Source of the DNA: Sulfurovum zhangzhouensis
Lineage (GTDB): Bacteria; Campylobacterota; Campylobacteria; Campylobacterales; Sulfurovaceae
Length of the DNA: 64,000 nucleotides
Reading direction: 5' to 3'
Assembly: GCF_030347965.1 (NCBI RefSeq)
Contig: NZ_JAQIBD010000004.1
Location: forward strand, 87,953-151,952
Shown: in pieces, positions 1 through 9,773 of the stretch
Layout: each line of letters begins with the position of its first letter
Position numbering within the stretch: position 1 is the first letter of the stretch
Notes under the pieces: model-generated
What the model was told of the DNA's origin: nothing
The model's input: the letters and a program-made list of their open reading frames with translations, nothing else
Databases searched by the model: none
Program-made: the position numbers and the translations under genes

Positions 1-444
1 ACACATCTTGATACCTGCGATCTTAGCTATCGCATAGGGCTCGTTAGTATACTCCAGTTCACTAGTAAGCAGATACTCTTCTTTCATAGGTTGCGGACAG
101 TTTTTTGGGTAGATACAAGTACTGCCTAAGAACATCAACTTTTTCACACCATGCAAATAGCTTTGGTGGATCACATTGTTCTGGATCTGCAGGTTTTCAT
201 AGATAAAATCAGCACGATATGTGTTGTTCGCTACGATACCACCTACTTTGGCTGCAGCGAGGAAAACATACTCCGGTTTCTCTGCAGCAAAAAACGCTTC
301 TACCGCTTTTTGGTCTGTCAGATCTAACTCGACATGGGTTCTTGTGATGAGTTGGGAATATCCCTTCTCTTCAAGATTTTTCACAATTGCAGAACCGACC
401 AATCCCCGATGCCCTGCTACATAGATCTTGCTATTTTGTTCCAC
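1..444 (-). CDS. fcl: GDP-L-fucose synthase (partial, C-terminus beyond left edge)
   Basis: NADPH-dependent epimerase/reductase that turns GDP-4-keto-6-deoxymannose into GDP-L-fucose, a cytoplasmic sugar-nucleotide step for surface polysaccharide. The visible 148 codons carry the extended-SDR nucleotide-binding signature ([13 protein letters not shown] near the N-terminus), then AAAKVGGI and the GSTCIYP segment typical of WcaG/Fcl. The start is a GTG at 444 with AGGAC seven bases upstream. It begins eight bases after the gmd stop, so manC, gmd and fcl form one transcription unit. The gene runs off the left edge without a stop. Confidence 0.93.
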   Translation of the reverse strand, partial: MEQNSKIYVAGHRGLVGSAIVKNLEEKGYSQLITRTHVELDLTDQKAVEAFFAAEKPEYVFLAAAKVGGIVANNTYRADFIYENLQIQNNVIHQSYLHGVKKLMFLGSTCIYPKNCPQPMKEEYLLTSELEYTNEPYAIAKIAGIKMC

Positions 445-452
445 GTTTTGTC

Positions 453-1574
453 CTACTCAAAGTAGTTCATGATGGTATAGCCGCCATCTTTGAGATACTG
501 ATCTTTGGTCATGAGTTTTAGATCACTCTTCATCATGTCATCAACAAGCTCTTTAAGATCGTATTCTCTGCTCCAGCCAAGCTTTTGCTCTGCTTTTGTC
601 GGATCTCCCAGAAGAAGGTCTACTTCTGTAGGTCTGAAATATCTAGGGTCTACAGCTACTACTTCTGTACCTGCTTCAACCTGATAGTCCGGGTTTGAAC
701 AAGACTTGACGATACCGACCTCATCAACCCCTTCACCTTTGAACTCAAGCTCAATCCCCACATACCCAAATGCCATTCTTACAAAATCTCTTACCGTAGT
801 GGTTTTACCCGTAGCGATCACCCAGTCTTCTGGTTCATCAGCCTGAAGGATCATCCACATCATCTTCACATAATCCTTGGCATGTCCCCAGTCACGTTTG
901 GCATCCAGGTTACCCAGATAGAGTTTGTCCTGTAAGCCCAGTGCGATCTTGGAAGCTGCTCTTGTGATCTTACGTGTGACGAAAGTCTCACCACGCACCG
1001 GAGACTCGTGGTTGAAAAGTATCCCGTTACATGCGAACATACCGTACGCCTCGCGGTAGTTAACAGTGATCCAGTAGGCATACATCTTAGCTACGGCGTA
1101 AGGTGAACGCGGATAGAACGGTGTGGTTTCACTCTGTGGCGTCTCTTGAACCTTACCGTAAAGCTCTGAAGTGGAAGCCTGATAGATCTTGGTCTTTTTC
1201 TCAAGTCCAAGGAGCCTAACTGCTTCTAGGATCCTTAGAGTTCCTGTACCATCGGCATTGGCTACATACTCCGGTGTTTCAAAAGATACATGCACGTGGC
1301 TCATCGCAGCAAGGTTGTAGATCTCATCAGGTTGCACTTCTTTGATGATACGAGTAAGGTTCAAAGAGTCTGTCATATCTCCATAATGAAGGATAAAGTT
1401 TCTGTTTTCTACATGTGGATCTTGATAGATATGGTCGATACGGTCCGTGTTGAACAGGGATGCTCGTCTTTTGATCCCGTGAACAATATACCCTTTTTTA
1501 AGTAGGAACTCTGCCAAATATGAACCGTCTTGCCCCGTGACACCTGTGATCAGGGCTACTTTTTTCTCTGTCAT
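453..1574 (-). CDS. gmd: GDP-mannose 4,6-dehydratase
   Basis: Converts GDP-D-mannose to GDP-4-keto-6-deoxy-D-mannose in the cytoplasm, the step before Fcl. The 373-residue protein is of normal length for the family. It has the Rossmann motif [16 protein letters not shown] (residues 10-25), the STSE segment at 134-137 and the SDR catalytic Tyr159-xxx-Lys163. It starts one base after the manC stop and is followed after eight bases by fcl, so the three enzymes act in sequence from mannose-1-phosphate to GDP-fucose. Fucose or 6-deoxy sugars are therefore expected in LPS or capsule. Confidence 0.96.
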   Translation of the reverse strand: MTEKKVALITGVTGQDGSYLAEFLLKKGYIVHGIKRRASLFNTDRIDHIYQDPHVENRNFILHYGDMTDSLNLTRIIKEVQPDEIYNLAAMSHVHVSFETPEYVANADGTGTLRILEAVRLLGLEKKTKIYQASTSELYGKVQETPQSETTPFYPRSPYAVAKMYAYWITVNYREAYGMFACNGILFNHESPVRGETFVTRKITRAASKIALGLQDKLYLGNLDAKRDWGHAKDYVKMMWMILQADEPEDWVIATGKTTTVRDFVRMAFGYVGIELEFKGEGVDEVGIVKSCSNPDYQVEAGTEVVAVDPRYFRPTEVDLLLGDPTKAEQKLGWSREYDLKELVDDMMKSDLKLMTKDQYLKDGGYTIMNYFE

Positions 1575-2948
1575 TTACTTCTCCACTCTTTTAAAATCAT
1601 CTTCAAATCTGACGATATCATCTTCCCCGGTATACTCGCCTACCTGCGCTTCGATGATCACCAAAGGAAGTTTTCCCTTGTTTTCCAGCCTGTGGATATC
1701 TCCGGCTTTGATATAGGTCGATTCATTTGGATTGACGATATACTCTTCATCATTTACAGTCACCGTCGCACTTCCGCTGAGCACGATCCAGTGCTCGTTA
1801 CGATGGTAGTGCTTTTGCAGTGAGAGACGTTTGCCCGGCTTGACCTCGATACGCTTGATCTTATACCCGTCATTCTCTTCGAGAACCGTGTAGGTCCCCC
1901 ATGGTCTGTGCCCGGTAAGATGGATATGGTGCAGCTCTGTGTTCTTTCTGATCTCAGCCACCACCTCTTTGACCTTTTGGGAAGATCCTTTCTTGGAGAT
2001 CAGCAGGGCATCACCCGTATCTACGATGATCGTATCTTCGATGTCTACCGTAGCGATCTTTCTCTCATTTCCATAGATAAGATTGTTCTTACTCCCTATA
2101 GAAACATGGTTGGGGTTAAGCGTATTGCCGTTTTGGTCTTTGTCAAGCTCTTCATAAAGGGCATCGAAACTCCCCAGATCAGACCATCCAATATCAGCAG
2201 GAACGACTTTCACCCTGTCGCTCTTTTCCATGACCGCATAGTCGATACTCTCTTCTAGGATAGAAAGCATATCATCATGTTTGATGCGGATCATCTCTTC
2301 TTTGGCTGCATTTTCGAAGGCTGTTTGCGAGGCTTCATGTATCGAGGACGCGTATTTTTTCAGTTCTTCAAGGAATATCCCTGCTTTAAAACAGAACATT
2401 CCCGAGTTCCAGTAGTAATTCCCGGCATCCAGGTACATTTGCGCAGTCTGGCTATCGGGTTTTTCATGAAAGGCTTTGACATCCAATCCCTCTGCTTCGA
2501 TATAGCCAAAGCCTGTCTCTGCATACTTTGGGGTGATACCAAAGGTGACCAGATGGTCTTCAAAGGCTAATCGCTGAGCTTGTTCTATGACTTTGCTATA
2601 GGCCTCACGATCTTTGATCAGGTGATCTGAGGGAGTAACAAGTACGATCTCTTCGGGATCCAGGGCCATACATGCCAAAGCAATCGCCGGGGCAGTGTTG
2701 CGCCCTACCGGCTCCAAGAGATACTCAGTATCGGTGTGGGGAAGTTCTTCGAGTTGATCGAGAGCCAAAAAGTACTGCTCTGCATTGGAGACGATGAACT
2801 GTGACTCACATAGTTTGGCATTGCGTTCAACTGTTAGTTGGAAAAGTGATCTATTATCAAAGAGTTTGACAAACTGCTTGGGCATCAGTGTACGACTTAC
2901 CGGCCAGAGCCTGGTTCCACTTCCCCCGCATAGTATGATATTTGTCAC
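1575..2948 (-). CDS. manC: mannose-1-phosphate guanylyltransferase / mannose-6-phosphate isomerase (bifunctional)
   Basis: Makes GDP-mannose from mannose-1-phosphate and GTP, and usually also isomerises fructose-6-phosphate to mannose-6-phosphate. The N-terminal nucleotidyltransferase domain has GGSGTRLWPVSR at about residues 8-19 and the FHEKPD motif near 160. A cupin-type isomerase domain fills about residues 345-457, with RPWGTYTVLEE and metal-binding HYHRNEHW. At 457 residues it is the usual type II PMI/GMP length. It is first in the manC-gmd-fcl operon, with a candidate promoter at 3023-3028. Confidence 0.95.
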   Translation of the reverse strand: MTNIILCGGSGTRLWPVSRTLMPKQFVKLFDNRSLFQLTVERNAKLCESQFIVSNAEQYFLALDQLEELPHTDTEYLLEPVGRNTAPAIALACMALDPEEIVLVTPSDHLIKDREAYSKVIEQAQRLAFEDHLVTFGITPKYAETGFGYIEAEGLDVKAFHEKPDSQTAQMYLDAGNYYWNSGMFCFKAGIFLEELKKYASSIHEASQTAFENAAKEEMIRIKHDDMLSILEESIDYAVMEKSDRVKVVPADIGWSDLGSFDALYEELDKDQNGNTLNPNHVSIGSKNNLIYGNERKIATVDIEDTIIVDTGDALLISKKGSSQKVKEVVAEIRKNTELHHIHLTGHRPWGTYTVLEENDGYKIKRIEVKPGKRLSLQKHYHRNEHWIVLSGSATVTVNDEEYIVNPNESTYIKAGDIHRLENKGKLPLVIIEAQVGEYTGEDDIVRFEDDFKRVEK

Positions 2949-3022
2949 TGCATTTCCCCCTCTTTATAGCACTGTCCAGATACAATTTTTATCAGATCAG
3001 GACATCTTTTCTTATAGGTGAA

Positions 3023-3028
3023 ATTATA
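3023..3028 (-). promoter_or_regulatory. candidate -10 element for manC operon
   Basis: On the minus strand this reads TATAAT inside an AT-rich stretch, about 75 bases upstream of the manC start. No -35 box is evident, which is normal for Campylobacterota housekeeping promoters. Confidence 0.4.
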
Positions 3029-3098
3029 ACGAATTAATATTAGAAGCGTACTTTAGCTAATGATAAAAAAAAGGATAAGGTTTTAGAAATAAAAAGAA

Positions 3099-3174
3099 TG
3101 GTGATCACGATAGGACTTGAACCTACGACCACTACCATGTCAAGGTAGTGCTCTACCAACTGAGCTACGCGATC
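3099..3174 (-). tRNA. tRNA-Val (GAC)
   Basis: The 76-nt minus-strand sequence folds as a cloverleaf. The acceptor stem GATCGCG pairs with CGTGATC (one G-U), and the GGTTCAAGTCC T-arm is present. The anticodon stem ACTACC/GGTAGT carries loop TTGACAT with anticodon GAC. The 3' CCA is encoded. It stands alone between manC and dapF. Confidence 0.96.
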
Positions 3175-3268
3175 ACATTTGAAAAGAGTCGAATTATACC
3201 GAGGAAATACTTAAAAAAATATCTTTGCCCGGGAAACCCCAAGGCATTGAAAGAAGGTAGCTGTCGTT

Positions 3269-4018
3269 CTAGATATCAAAGACCTCAGCCTCAAAGGTTT
3301 TAGTCACCTTTCCGCCAAAACGGTAGACACCGTTTTCATAACTTATATAGAGCTCATCCCCGCTTTTAGGCTGGACTCTTACCTGCCCTTCAAGCATGCC
3401 CTCTTTGTGATGACGGATATAACATGCTACCATCCCTGTACCACACGCAAGGGTCTCATCTTCTACCCCGCGCTCGTAGGTACGCACATAAAGCGTTTCA
3501 TTTTCATACTTGCAGATATTCACATTGGCATTGTAATTATGACGTAAGCGTCTTGCCTGCTCGATATCAAAGTGTTCGATATTCTCTCTGATTACTACCA
3601 AATGTGGAACGCCTGAGTCTATCAGCCACCAGGTCTCACCGTCTTCTTGTATATTGGTATTGATGATCTTTGGAGCAACCATATCACTGACCACATAAAC
3701 TCCATTGATCGTTGCACGGATCACTCCAGCCCCGGTCAAAAACTCTGAGACACCGTTCTTGGAGATCCCTTTTTCATGAGCAAAGTGTGCCACACAGCGT
3801 GAAGCATTGCCACACATATCAGCAACACTTCCGTCCGCATTGTAAAACTCCCACTCAAAATCATACTGATGATGAGGCAATACCACTACCATCCCGTCAG
3901 CCCCAACACCGTTTTGTCTGTGACAGAGTTTTCTAGCCAGTTCGCTTCTATCGGCTTTTTCCTGGGCGATAAATATGACAAAGTCATTTCCATTACCCGA
4001 ATACTTAGTTACTTTCAT
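3269..4018 (-). CDS. dapF: diaminopimelate epimerase
   Basis: Interconverts LL- and meso-diaminopimelate for lysine and peptidoglycan synthesis. Both catalytic cysteines are present, in MCGNASRC (Cys69) and ACGTGMVA (Cys192), and GNGNDF sits at residues 8-13. I take the ATG at 4018, preceded by AGGACTGGAGAG; an in-frame GTG at 4033 would add five residues. The start overlaps the last 14 bases of coaE, so the two are translationally coupled in the L,D-transpeptidase-coaE-dapF operon, two of whose members serve the cell wall. Confidence 0.95.
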   Translation of the reverse strand: MKVTKYSGNGNDFVIFIAQEKADRSELARKLCHRQNGVGADGMVVVLPHHQYDFEWEFYNADGSVADMCGNASRCVAHFAHEKGISKNGVSEFLTGAGVIRATINGVYVVSDMVAPKIINTNIQEDGETWWLIDSGVPHLVVIRENIEHFDIEQARRLRHNYNANVNICKYENETLYVRTYERGVEDETLACGTGMVACYIRHHKEGMLEGQVRVQPKSGDELYISYENGVYRFGGKVTKTFEAEVFDI

Positions 4019-4613
4019 CTCTCCAGTCCTCACTATTTATCTTCTCGATCACGCGCTCACACTCTGCTTTTAGGTGTTCAAGGTCACCGGTATTGTCGAT
4101 CACGTAGGTAGCTCTGTCCCTTTTTTCATCGATCGGCAGTTGTGCTTCGATCCGCTGGAGCGCATTTTGCGTATTATACCCATCTCTTTGCATAAGCCGC
4201 TTGAGTTGCTGCTCTTTTGTAGTGTATACCACTAAAGAACGCTTGATAGGATAACGGCCCGTCTCGAAAAAGAGCGGAATATCGACAAGATAAGGCATCT
4301 TCAGTTCATCCAGTTTTGATGATGCTGCTTCGATCTCCTCATAGATCAGAGGATGCAACAGTGCCTCTAGCTGCTTTCGCTTCTCTTTATCCGCAAACAC
4401 TACAGCTCCAAGGGCTTTCCTGTCAACCTTCCCCTCTTTAACAAAACCGCTTCCGAACATCCCTACGATTTGAGGGTGCTGTGCATCAAGTACCTCATGT
4501 GCGATATCATCTGCATCAATGATCTTAAATCCATATTCGGCAAATATCTTTGCTACCGTACTTTTGCCGGTAGCGATCCCTCCGGTCAGAACAATTGCGT
4601 ACTCAAATGCCAT
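4005..4613 (-). CDS. coaE: dephospho-CoA kinase
   Basis: Phosphorylates the ribose 3'-OH of dephospho-CoA, the last step in coenzyme A synthesis. The P-loop TGGIATGKST lies at residues 10-19 and DADDIAHEVL shortly after, as is standard for CoaE. The ATG at 4613 is chosen because AAGGAG lies five bases upstream; an in-frame start at 4628 would overlap the preceding gene and has no such site. Its 3' end overlaps dapF by 14 bases, and its start is eight bases from the stop of the L,D-transpeptidase. Confidence 0.94.
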   Translation of the reverse strand: MAFEYAIVLTGGIATGKSTVAKIFAEYGFKIIDADDIAHEVLDAQHPQIVGMFGSGFVKEGKVDRKALGAVVFADKEKRKQLEALLHPLIYEEIEAASSKLDELKMPYLVDIPLFFETGRYPIKRSLVVYTTKEQQLKRLMQRDGYNTQNALQRIEAQLPIDEKRDRATYVIDNTGDLEHLKAECERVIEKINSEDWRDESN

Positions 4614-4621
4614 GACTCTCC

Positions 4622-6295
4622 TTACCACTCTCTCAATGTTGACAGCTGCATCCGGTCATAGAGATATATATCCGGCCTGTACTGAAGGGTGCCATTATAA
4701 TCAACAAATGCTGTCAGATAAACCACATCCACGGGTACCTGTACCTGCAGCTGTATATGTTCGTTGCGGTTGCCTTCCAGCTTTTTCAGTGCCTTAACAT
4801 AGTCAATGTTAGCATTGAGTTCTGAGAAGAACCTTAACATCTCAAGGGGCTGTTCCAGCCTGATACATCCGTGACTGAAAGCCCGTGAAGTTCTACTAAA
4901 GAGTGGCTTTGTAGGAGTATCGTGCATATAGACTGAAAAACGGTTAGGAAAGAGGAACTTTACCTTGCCCAGTGCATTGTCATCGCCCGGTGGCTGGACA
5001 AAGCGAAACGGCAGGTTTTTTGTATAACGGTAGTTCGCCCAATTTACATCACCTGCGCTTATCCTTCGTGCATCCCTTCCCCATCCTGTGTATATGTTTA
5101 TCCTCTCTTTGCGCAATGCATTGGGATTTCTAAGCAGTTTGGGGATCATCTCTTTTTGGATGATACTTTTAGGCACATTCCAATTTGGGTTAAGCACGAC
5201 AGTTTCAACGGTATCTGAAAATACCGGTGTAGGGTTTCTGCGTTTACCCGTAATCACCTTCATCTGAAGGTTCAGTACACCGCTATCCTCAATAAAAAGC
5301 CTGAATGCCGGGATATTGATGATGATATGGCGGGCAGTGCAGCGGGGGATCAGCCACTTGATACGGTCAAGGTTGAGCCGTATCGTATCGATACGTTCCT
5401 GTAGAGGGATATTAAGAAACTGCACCGTCTGCTTGCCTATCACCCCGTCACTCTCCAGACCGTGTCGCTGCTGAAATGCAATGACTGAAGCTTCCATGCA
5501 AGCATCATAAAGCGTAGACTCCACTTCACACCTTTTATAGTCTCCAAGAGCCTTTAGACGCTCTCTTATCAGTGGGACAGTCTCATTACTTTTACCCAGC
5601 TTGATCACACTGCTATAAGGGATAGGCTTCCACTCACCGCCCTTAGCCTGAAGTTCAAGATATTCTATCAGTTTCTGTTTGAGTTCTCTGAAGTGATAGC
5701 TCTTTGGTTCTGCACCTGCAAAAGCCTCATTCAGACTTCCTTCCAGTATCGCTTCCTGCAAGAGTGTGACAGGGTCAGTCTGGGGCTTGTAAGGGACCCA
5801 TCCCGCAGTAATACTCTCGGCTTTAAGATTATAAAGCTGTGCATCAAAGGCACCCCAGTTGATACTTCCATAAAGCGAATATTCTGCATAGCGGTTATAA
5901 AGCCGTGAGATCCTAAATTCAAGATCGACCTTTTCTTTCAAGGTGGCATGACCGCTATAAAGTACTTTGGCATCCTTTTCCAAGATCAGGCTATCCTCTT
6001 TAAGCATACTTGTGGGATCAAGTGTCCGGTCACTAGCGATCTTCTCAAAAAGAGCTGTGGCCAGGGAGGTGATAGAATCTTCTGTCGTCCAGACAGGAAC
6101 AAAATAAAGCTGGGTATAAATATCCTGTAAAAAGCGCTCACTTTGTCCGGACTCGAATGTCCCCATCATCACCTCTGAAGCAGACTCCTGATAAGAGACT
6201 GAAGATGCTGCAGCAAACGAAGGAAAGAGAGAAAAAAGTAATAGTAAAACTACATAGCGTGTATCAGATAGACGGTTGGATTGAATAGTTTTCAT
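4622..6295 (-). CDS. L,D-transpeptidase, YcbB/LdtD-type, exported
   Basis: Likely forms 3-3 peptidoglycan crosslinks or attaches proteins to peptidoglycan in the periplasm. An N-terminal signal peptide (hydrophobic VVLLLLFSLFPSFAAA) is followed by a large helical region, a peptidoglycan-binding repeat (RERLKALGDY through DGVIGKQTVQFLN) and a YkuD catalytic domain with HDT and the active-site SHGCIRLEQP. Length (557 aa) fits the YcbB group. The start at ATG 6295 has AAGGGG six bases upstream; an ATG at 6310 is also in frame. A divergent paralogue lies at 36598-38304. It heads the operon with coaE and dapF. Confidence 0.88.
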   Translation of the reverse strand: MKTIQSNRLSDTRYVVLLLLFSLFPSFAAASSVSYQESASEVMMGTFESGQSERFLQDIYTQLYFVPVWTTEDSITSLATALFEKIASDRTLDPTSMLKEDSLILEKDAKVLYSGHATLKEKVDLEFRISRLYNRYAEYSLYGSINWGAFDAQLYNLKAESITAGWVPYKPQTDPVTLLQEAILEGSLNEAFAGAEPKSYHFRELKQKLIEYLELQAKGGEWKPIPYSSVIKLGKSNETVPLIRERLKALGDYKRCEVESTLYDACMEASVIAFQQRHGLESDGVIGKQTVQFLNIPLQERIDTIRLNLDRIKWLIPRCTARHIIINIPAFRLFIEDSGVLNLQMKVITGKRRNPTPVFSDTVETVVLNPNWNVPKSIIQKEMIPKLLRNPNALRKERINIYTGWGRDARRISAGDVNWANYRYTKNLPFRFVQPPGDDNALGKVKFLFPNRFSVYMHDTPTKPLFSRTSRAFSHGCIRLEQPLEMLRFFSELNANIDYVKALKKLEGNRNEHIQLQVQVPVDVVYLTAFVDYNGTLQYRPDIYLYDRMQLSTLREW

Positions 6296-6355
6296 CTTCA
6301 CCCCTTGCATTTTTATGAGGTTAACACATCACACCATAAGAAAAAATTAAAATCG

Positions 6356-7024
6356 TCAGCTCAAGATATCCTCATACGCTTTTGTCGCATCGATCTTCAG
6401 TTTACCGTCGATTTTACTTAGACGTTCATCCCCGTTTTTATAGGCTTTTTTGAGTTTTTTGAGGATTTTTTCTTTTTGTTTCTCTTTGATAACATTTTGC
6501 TGCCTTAAAAAGCGTTTGGTCCCGATCCACTCCTGCAGTGTTTCCGCTTGCTCCGGGTGCTTGACATCAGCCTCGAGGATTTCCTCCTCTGAAGAAGCTA
6601 TCTGTACTTCTTTCAGCTGCTCGATACGATGCACATACAAAGAACGCATCTCAGAAAATGCTGATTTGAGTAAGTCTATCTCCCCCTTCAGTGTGGTAGA
6701 GATCTGTTTGTTGCTCTCTTTTAGATCCTCTACGGTCTCTTTGAGTACGGCAATGGTCTCATCTTTGGCTGCCAAAAGCTTCTGATACTCCTGGGGAATT
6801 GCTTTGCTTTTTGAGGAAGAAGGATTTTCGGGTTTACTTTGGGTACTTTGTAAAGGTGAGATTTGCGGAGCCGCCTGTGCAGCAGTTTTGGTGTCAACTA
6901 CGATGTAAAGCTTTCCCTCTACCTCTTTGGCTGTCAATAACCCTTTTTTGATCTTTGCATAAACCGCTTGCCTGGAGATACCAAGCTCCTTAGCATACTC
7001 TGCAGGCTTCATCAACGTTTCCAT
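6356..7024 (-). CDS. helix-turn-helix protein with coiled coil
   Basis: Function unknown beyond likely DNA binding. Residues 5-45 form an excisionase/MerR-like helix-turn-helix (YAKELGISRQAVYAKIKKGLLTA), followed by a low-complexity Ser/Gln/Pro linker and then a long charged heptad-rich segment (about 75-150) expected to be a coiled coil. The C-terminus is lysine-rich. The start at 7024 has AGGAG seven bases upstream. It lies about 60 bases before the L,D-transpeptidase in the same direction, so it could be co-transcribed. A chromosome-architecture or regulatory role is only a guess. Confidence 0.75.
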   Translation of the reverse strand: METLMKPAEYAKELGISRQAVYAKIKKGLLTAKEVEGKLYIVVDTKTAAQAAPQISPLQSTQSKPENPSSSKSKAIPQEYQKLLAAKDETIAVLKETVEDLKESNKQISTTLKGEIDLLKSAFSEMRSLYVHRIEQLKEVQIASSEEEILEADVKHPEQAETLQEWIGTKRFLRQQNVIKEKQKEKILKKLKKAYKNGDERLSKIDGKLKIDATKAYEDILS

Positions 7025-7142
7025 CCACTCTCCTCTTTACAGTTTTGTAAATCATAGCATAAGGTTTATAAAAGGGATGGAAAAGCAAAACAAAAAGAGA
7101 AAGAGGCGCAGATACAAGGCTCTATGATGGGCCTCAGTCCTG

Positions 7143-7778
7143 CTACTTTTGTGTACCGTCTAAAATAGGTACAAAGAGTGACTGCTCTATCGTCTCAGAA
7201 GTGATACGTCCGTTCTTTTTGTAGTAACGGGTAATGATATGGTAGTTTTCTGCCTGTTCTACAGGTGCAAGGAGGATACCCCCTTCAGCCAACTGTTCAA
7301 AAAGTATTTCGGGGATCTCTTTGGCTGTAGCAGAAAAGAGAATACGCTCAAAAGGAGCATACTGCTTCCATCCTCTCTGTCCGTCATCAAAACGGGTAAA
7401 GATGTTATGCATCTCCAAAGCAGAGAAACGCTTTTTAGCCTCTTTGAGGAGCTCATCAATGCGCTCTATCGTAAAGACTCTTCGGCAGATTTTGCTCAAG
7501 ATCGCAGCCTGATAACCTGATCCGCAACCGATCTCAAGTACAGAATCGACACCCTTAAGCTCCAGATGCTGTGTCATCTTGGCAACGGTAAGGGGTGAAG
7601 ATATCCATTGCGAGGCCACCATTGGCAATGCATCAAGCGTGTATGCCAAGTGCTTAAAACCATTTGGTACAAATGCTTCTCTGTCTACAGATAAGAATGC
7701 CGCTTTCACATGAGGCTCTAGGGGGAATTGTTTTTCTATCTCATCTACAAGTTTGTGCAGATTTCTCTCTTTTGTCAT
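7143..7778 (-). CDS. pcm: protein-L-isoaspartate O-methyltransferase
   Basis: Uses S-adenosylmethionine to methylate isoaspartyl residues in damaged proteins, starting their repair. The 211-residue protein has the class I methyltransferase motif VLEIGCGSGYQAAIL at about residues 80-94, preceded by the family motif with WISSPLTVAKMTQHL. It follows the nitrilase-family gene after about 70 bases and probably belongs to the nrdB transcription unit. Confidence 0.92.
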   Translation of the reverse strand: MTKERNLHKLVDEIEKQFPLEPHVKAAFLSVDREAFVPNGFKHLAYTLDALPMVASQWISSPLTVAKMTQHLELKGVDSVLEIGCGSGYQAAILSKICRRVFTIERIDELLKEAKKRFSALEMHNIFTRFDDGQRGWKQYAPFERILFSATAKEIPEILFEQLAEGGILLAPVEQAENYHIITRYYKKNGRITSETIEQSLFVPILDGTQK

Positions 7779-7847
7779 TGTTCGATACCCGTGGGGATTA
7801 TATTATTTAGATGAAATTTTATCAAAAATCGTATTAAAGGAGTGAAG

Positions 7848-8579
7848 TTACTGCATATTGATATAGCGTCTCATCTTTTTAATTTCCTGAAAATCTATCA
7901 TTCCGGTAACAGAGAGAGAAGTATCTTCTTGTATCACCTCGCCGTTAGGAGAGATGATACTGGAGGATTTTGCCATATCTCCATCGCTGCTGTTGCTGAC
8001 AATCACATAACACTGGTTCATCACGGCCAAAGCACGGGATAATACCTCAAGGTGTGCTTTACGCGGCAGACCCCAACGTGCGGGGATGATAATCACATCC
8101 ACCCCTTCCACTCTTTTCCATAACTCTTTGAACCGAAGTTCAAAGCATATCAACAAAGCATATTTCACCCCATCTATCTCAAAAGGCTTTATAGCACGGG
8201 AAGGACCGGCTTTGAAATACTTCTGCTCCTCCCCGAGAGTGAAAAGTTTAACTTTGTTTTGTCTGTAGATTACTTTATGCTTGTGGATCACGACGGCCTG
8301 ATTGACAAACTGATCTTTCTCTTTTAGGACCAGTGTCAATACCATTATCTGGTTATCGATGATCTTTTTGAGGCTTTTGAGTGCCAGGATAGAAAATTTT
8401 GCTACCGTATCCATATGGGCATAGTCAAATCCTGTGAGACATACCTCAGGGGCTACGATCAGATCTTTATCCTTGTGATACTCCACAAGAGTGATCAGTG
8501 CATCGAGATTTTCATGATAACGCTGGTGAGTCGGAAGCTGTAGAGTAACAACTTCCATCTTCTGCTTCCCCATACTCAT
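7848..8579 (-). CDS. carbon-nitrogen hydrolase (nitrilase superfamily)
   Basis: A cytoplasmic amidase-like enzyme of unknown substrate. The Glu-Lys-Cys triad is visible in order: Glu in VAPEVCLTGFDY, Lys in RQNKVKLFTLGEE and Cys in ALLICFELRF. At 243 residues it is a minimal single-domain member with no glutaminase or synthetase fusion. AGGA stands nine bases before the ATG at 8579. The gap to the nrdB stop is 11 bases, so it is read from the nrdB message. Nothing here fixes the substrate. Confidence 0.85.
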   Translation of the reverse strand: MSMGKQKMEVVTLQLPTHQRYHENLDALITLVEYHKDKDLIVAPEVCLTGFDYAHMDTVAKFSILALKSLKKIIDNQIMVLTLVLKEKDQFVNQAVVIHKHKVIYRQNKVKLFTLGEEQKYFKAGPSRAIKPFEIDGVKYALLICFELRFKELWKRVEGVDVIIIPARWGLPRKAHLEVLSRALAVMNQCYVIVSNSSDGDMAKSSSIISPNGEVIQEDTSLSVTGMIDFQEIKKMRRYINMQ

Positions 8580-8590
8580 TCAACTTTTTC

Positions 8591-9610
8591 CTAGAAATCG
8601 TCAAAGTCCAGACTTCCTTTAGAGTAGTTCGTCACATTACCTTCAAAGAAATTGGTTTTTTGATCGTTGAATTTGGAGAAGTTATCAACCCATTTGATCG
8701 GATGTTCAACATTGTAAAGCTTCTCAAGTCCGACAGCATGCAGTCTCTGGTCTGCAAGATACTGAATATACTGCTCAATGATCGCATCAGTAAGTCCGAG
8801 GATCTGTCCTTGCGTGATATAAGCACCCCACTGAGATTCAAGCTTCACTGCTGAACGGAACATATCATACACTTCGTCAATCAGATCACGGGTGAAAAGG
8901 TCCGGTCTTTCTTTTTTGATAGAGTTGATCATGTTTTGGAAGATCAGCAGGTGAGTTACTTCATCCCTCTGGATAAAACGGATCATCTGTGCAGATCCGA
9001 GCATCTTATCCGAACGTGCCAAAGTATAGATGTAGGCAAATCCGCTGTAGAAATAGATACCCTCCAAAATTTGGTTGGCAAACATCGCTTTAACGATATT
9101 GCGGTCACTTGGATTATCCGTAAGATCCTGATACACTTTTGCGATCGCATCATTTTTAGACTTAAGCATCATATCTCTACGCCATAGCTCATAGATCTCA
9201 TCGGAATTGGTCGAAATACTGTCTACCATTACCGCATAACTTTGTGCATGCAGCGCCTCTTCAAAAGCCTGTCTAACAAGGATCAGGTTAATCTCAGGAG
9301 ATGTCATATATGGGTTGATGTTATCCATAATATTATTGGTCTGTAACGAGTCCATAAAGATCAATTGCGCCAATACCTTATCATAGGCCATTTTCTCATC
9401 AGACGTGAGATTTTTATAGTCATTCACATCCCTTGTCATATCGACCTCTTTAGGGAACCATGTATTATTCAGCATCATCTCCCAAAGGTTGTATGCCCAT
9501 TGGTATTTAATGTTATTAAGTTCGAAGATACCGGTAGGATCTCCTCCGAATATCTTACGCTCTTTTGTCTTCTCTTTTGACTCAGGATTGTATATCTTCT
9601 TACGCAACAT
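8591..9610 (-). CDS. nrdB: ribonucleoside-diphosphate reductase, beta subunit (class I)
   Basis: Holds the diiron-tyrosyl radical centre that drives reduction of ribonucleotides by NrdA. Metal-ligand motifs are present: the [10 protein letters not shown] region and the later [11 protein letters not shown] helix. Start ATG 9610 is preferred (AAAGG upstream); a GTG two codons earlier is in frame. The alpha subunit gene lies 1.3 kb away, separated by an unknown gene on the other strand, so the two subunits are not in one operon as they are in many bacteria. Confidence 0.95.
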   Translation of the reverse strand: MLRKKIYNPESKEKTKERKIFGGDPTGIFELNNIKYQWAYNLWEMMLNNTWFPKEVDMTRDVNDYKNLTSDEKMAYDKVLAQLIFMDSLQTNNIMDNINPYMTSPEINLILVRQAFEEALHAQSYAVMVDSISTNSDEIYELWRRDMMLKSKNDAIAKVYQDLTDNPSDRNIVKAMFANQILEGIYFYSGFAYIYTLARSDKMLGSAQMIRFIQRDEVTHLLIFQNMINSIKKERPDLFTRDLIDEVYDMFRSAVKLESQWGAYITQGQILGLTDAIIEQYIQYLADQRLHAVGLEKLYNVEHPIKWVDNFSKFNDQKTNFFEGNVTNYSKGSLDFDDF

Positions 9611-9773
9611 CGTCACTACCTTTGATAACTATATTTTTAAAATATTATACACTTTTAACCTCAATTTTTCTCATACCGGCAAGTGTGTAAAAATCTTACC
9701 TATTTCACCATTCTTTTACCTTTCCTCTTCTCATTTTAAGCCGATTTTATCTCAAATGGTATAGACTTGTTCT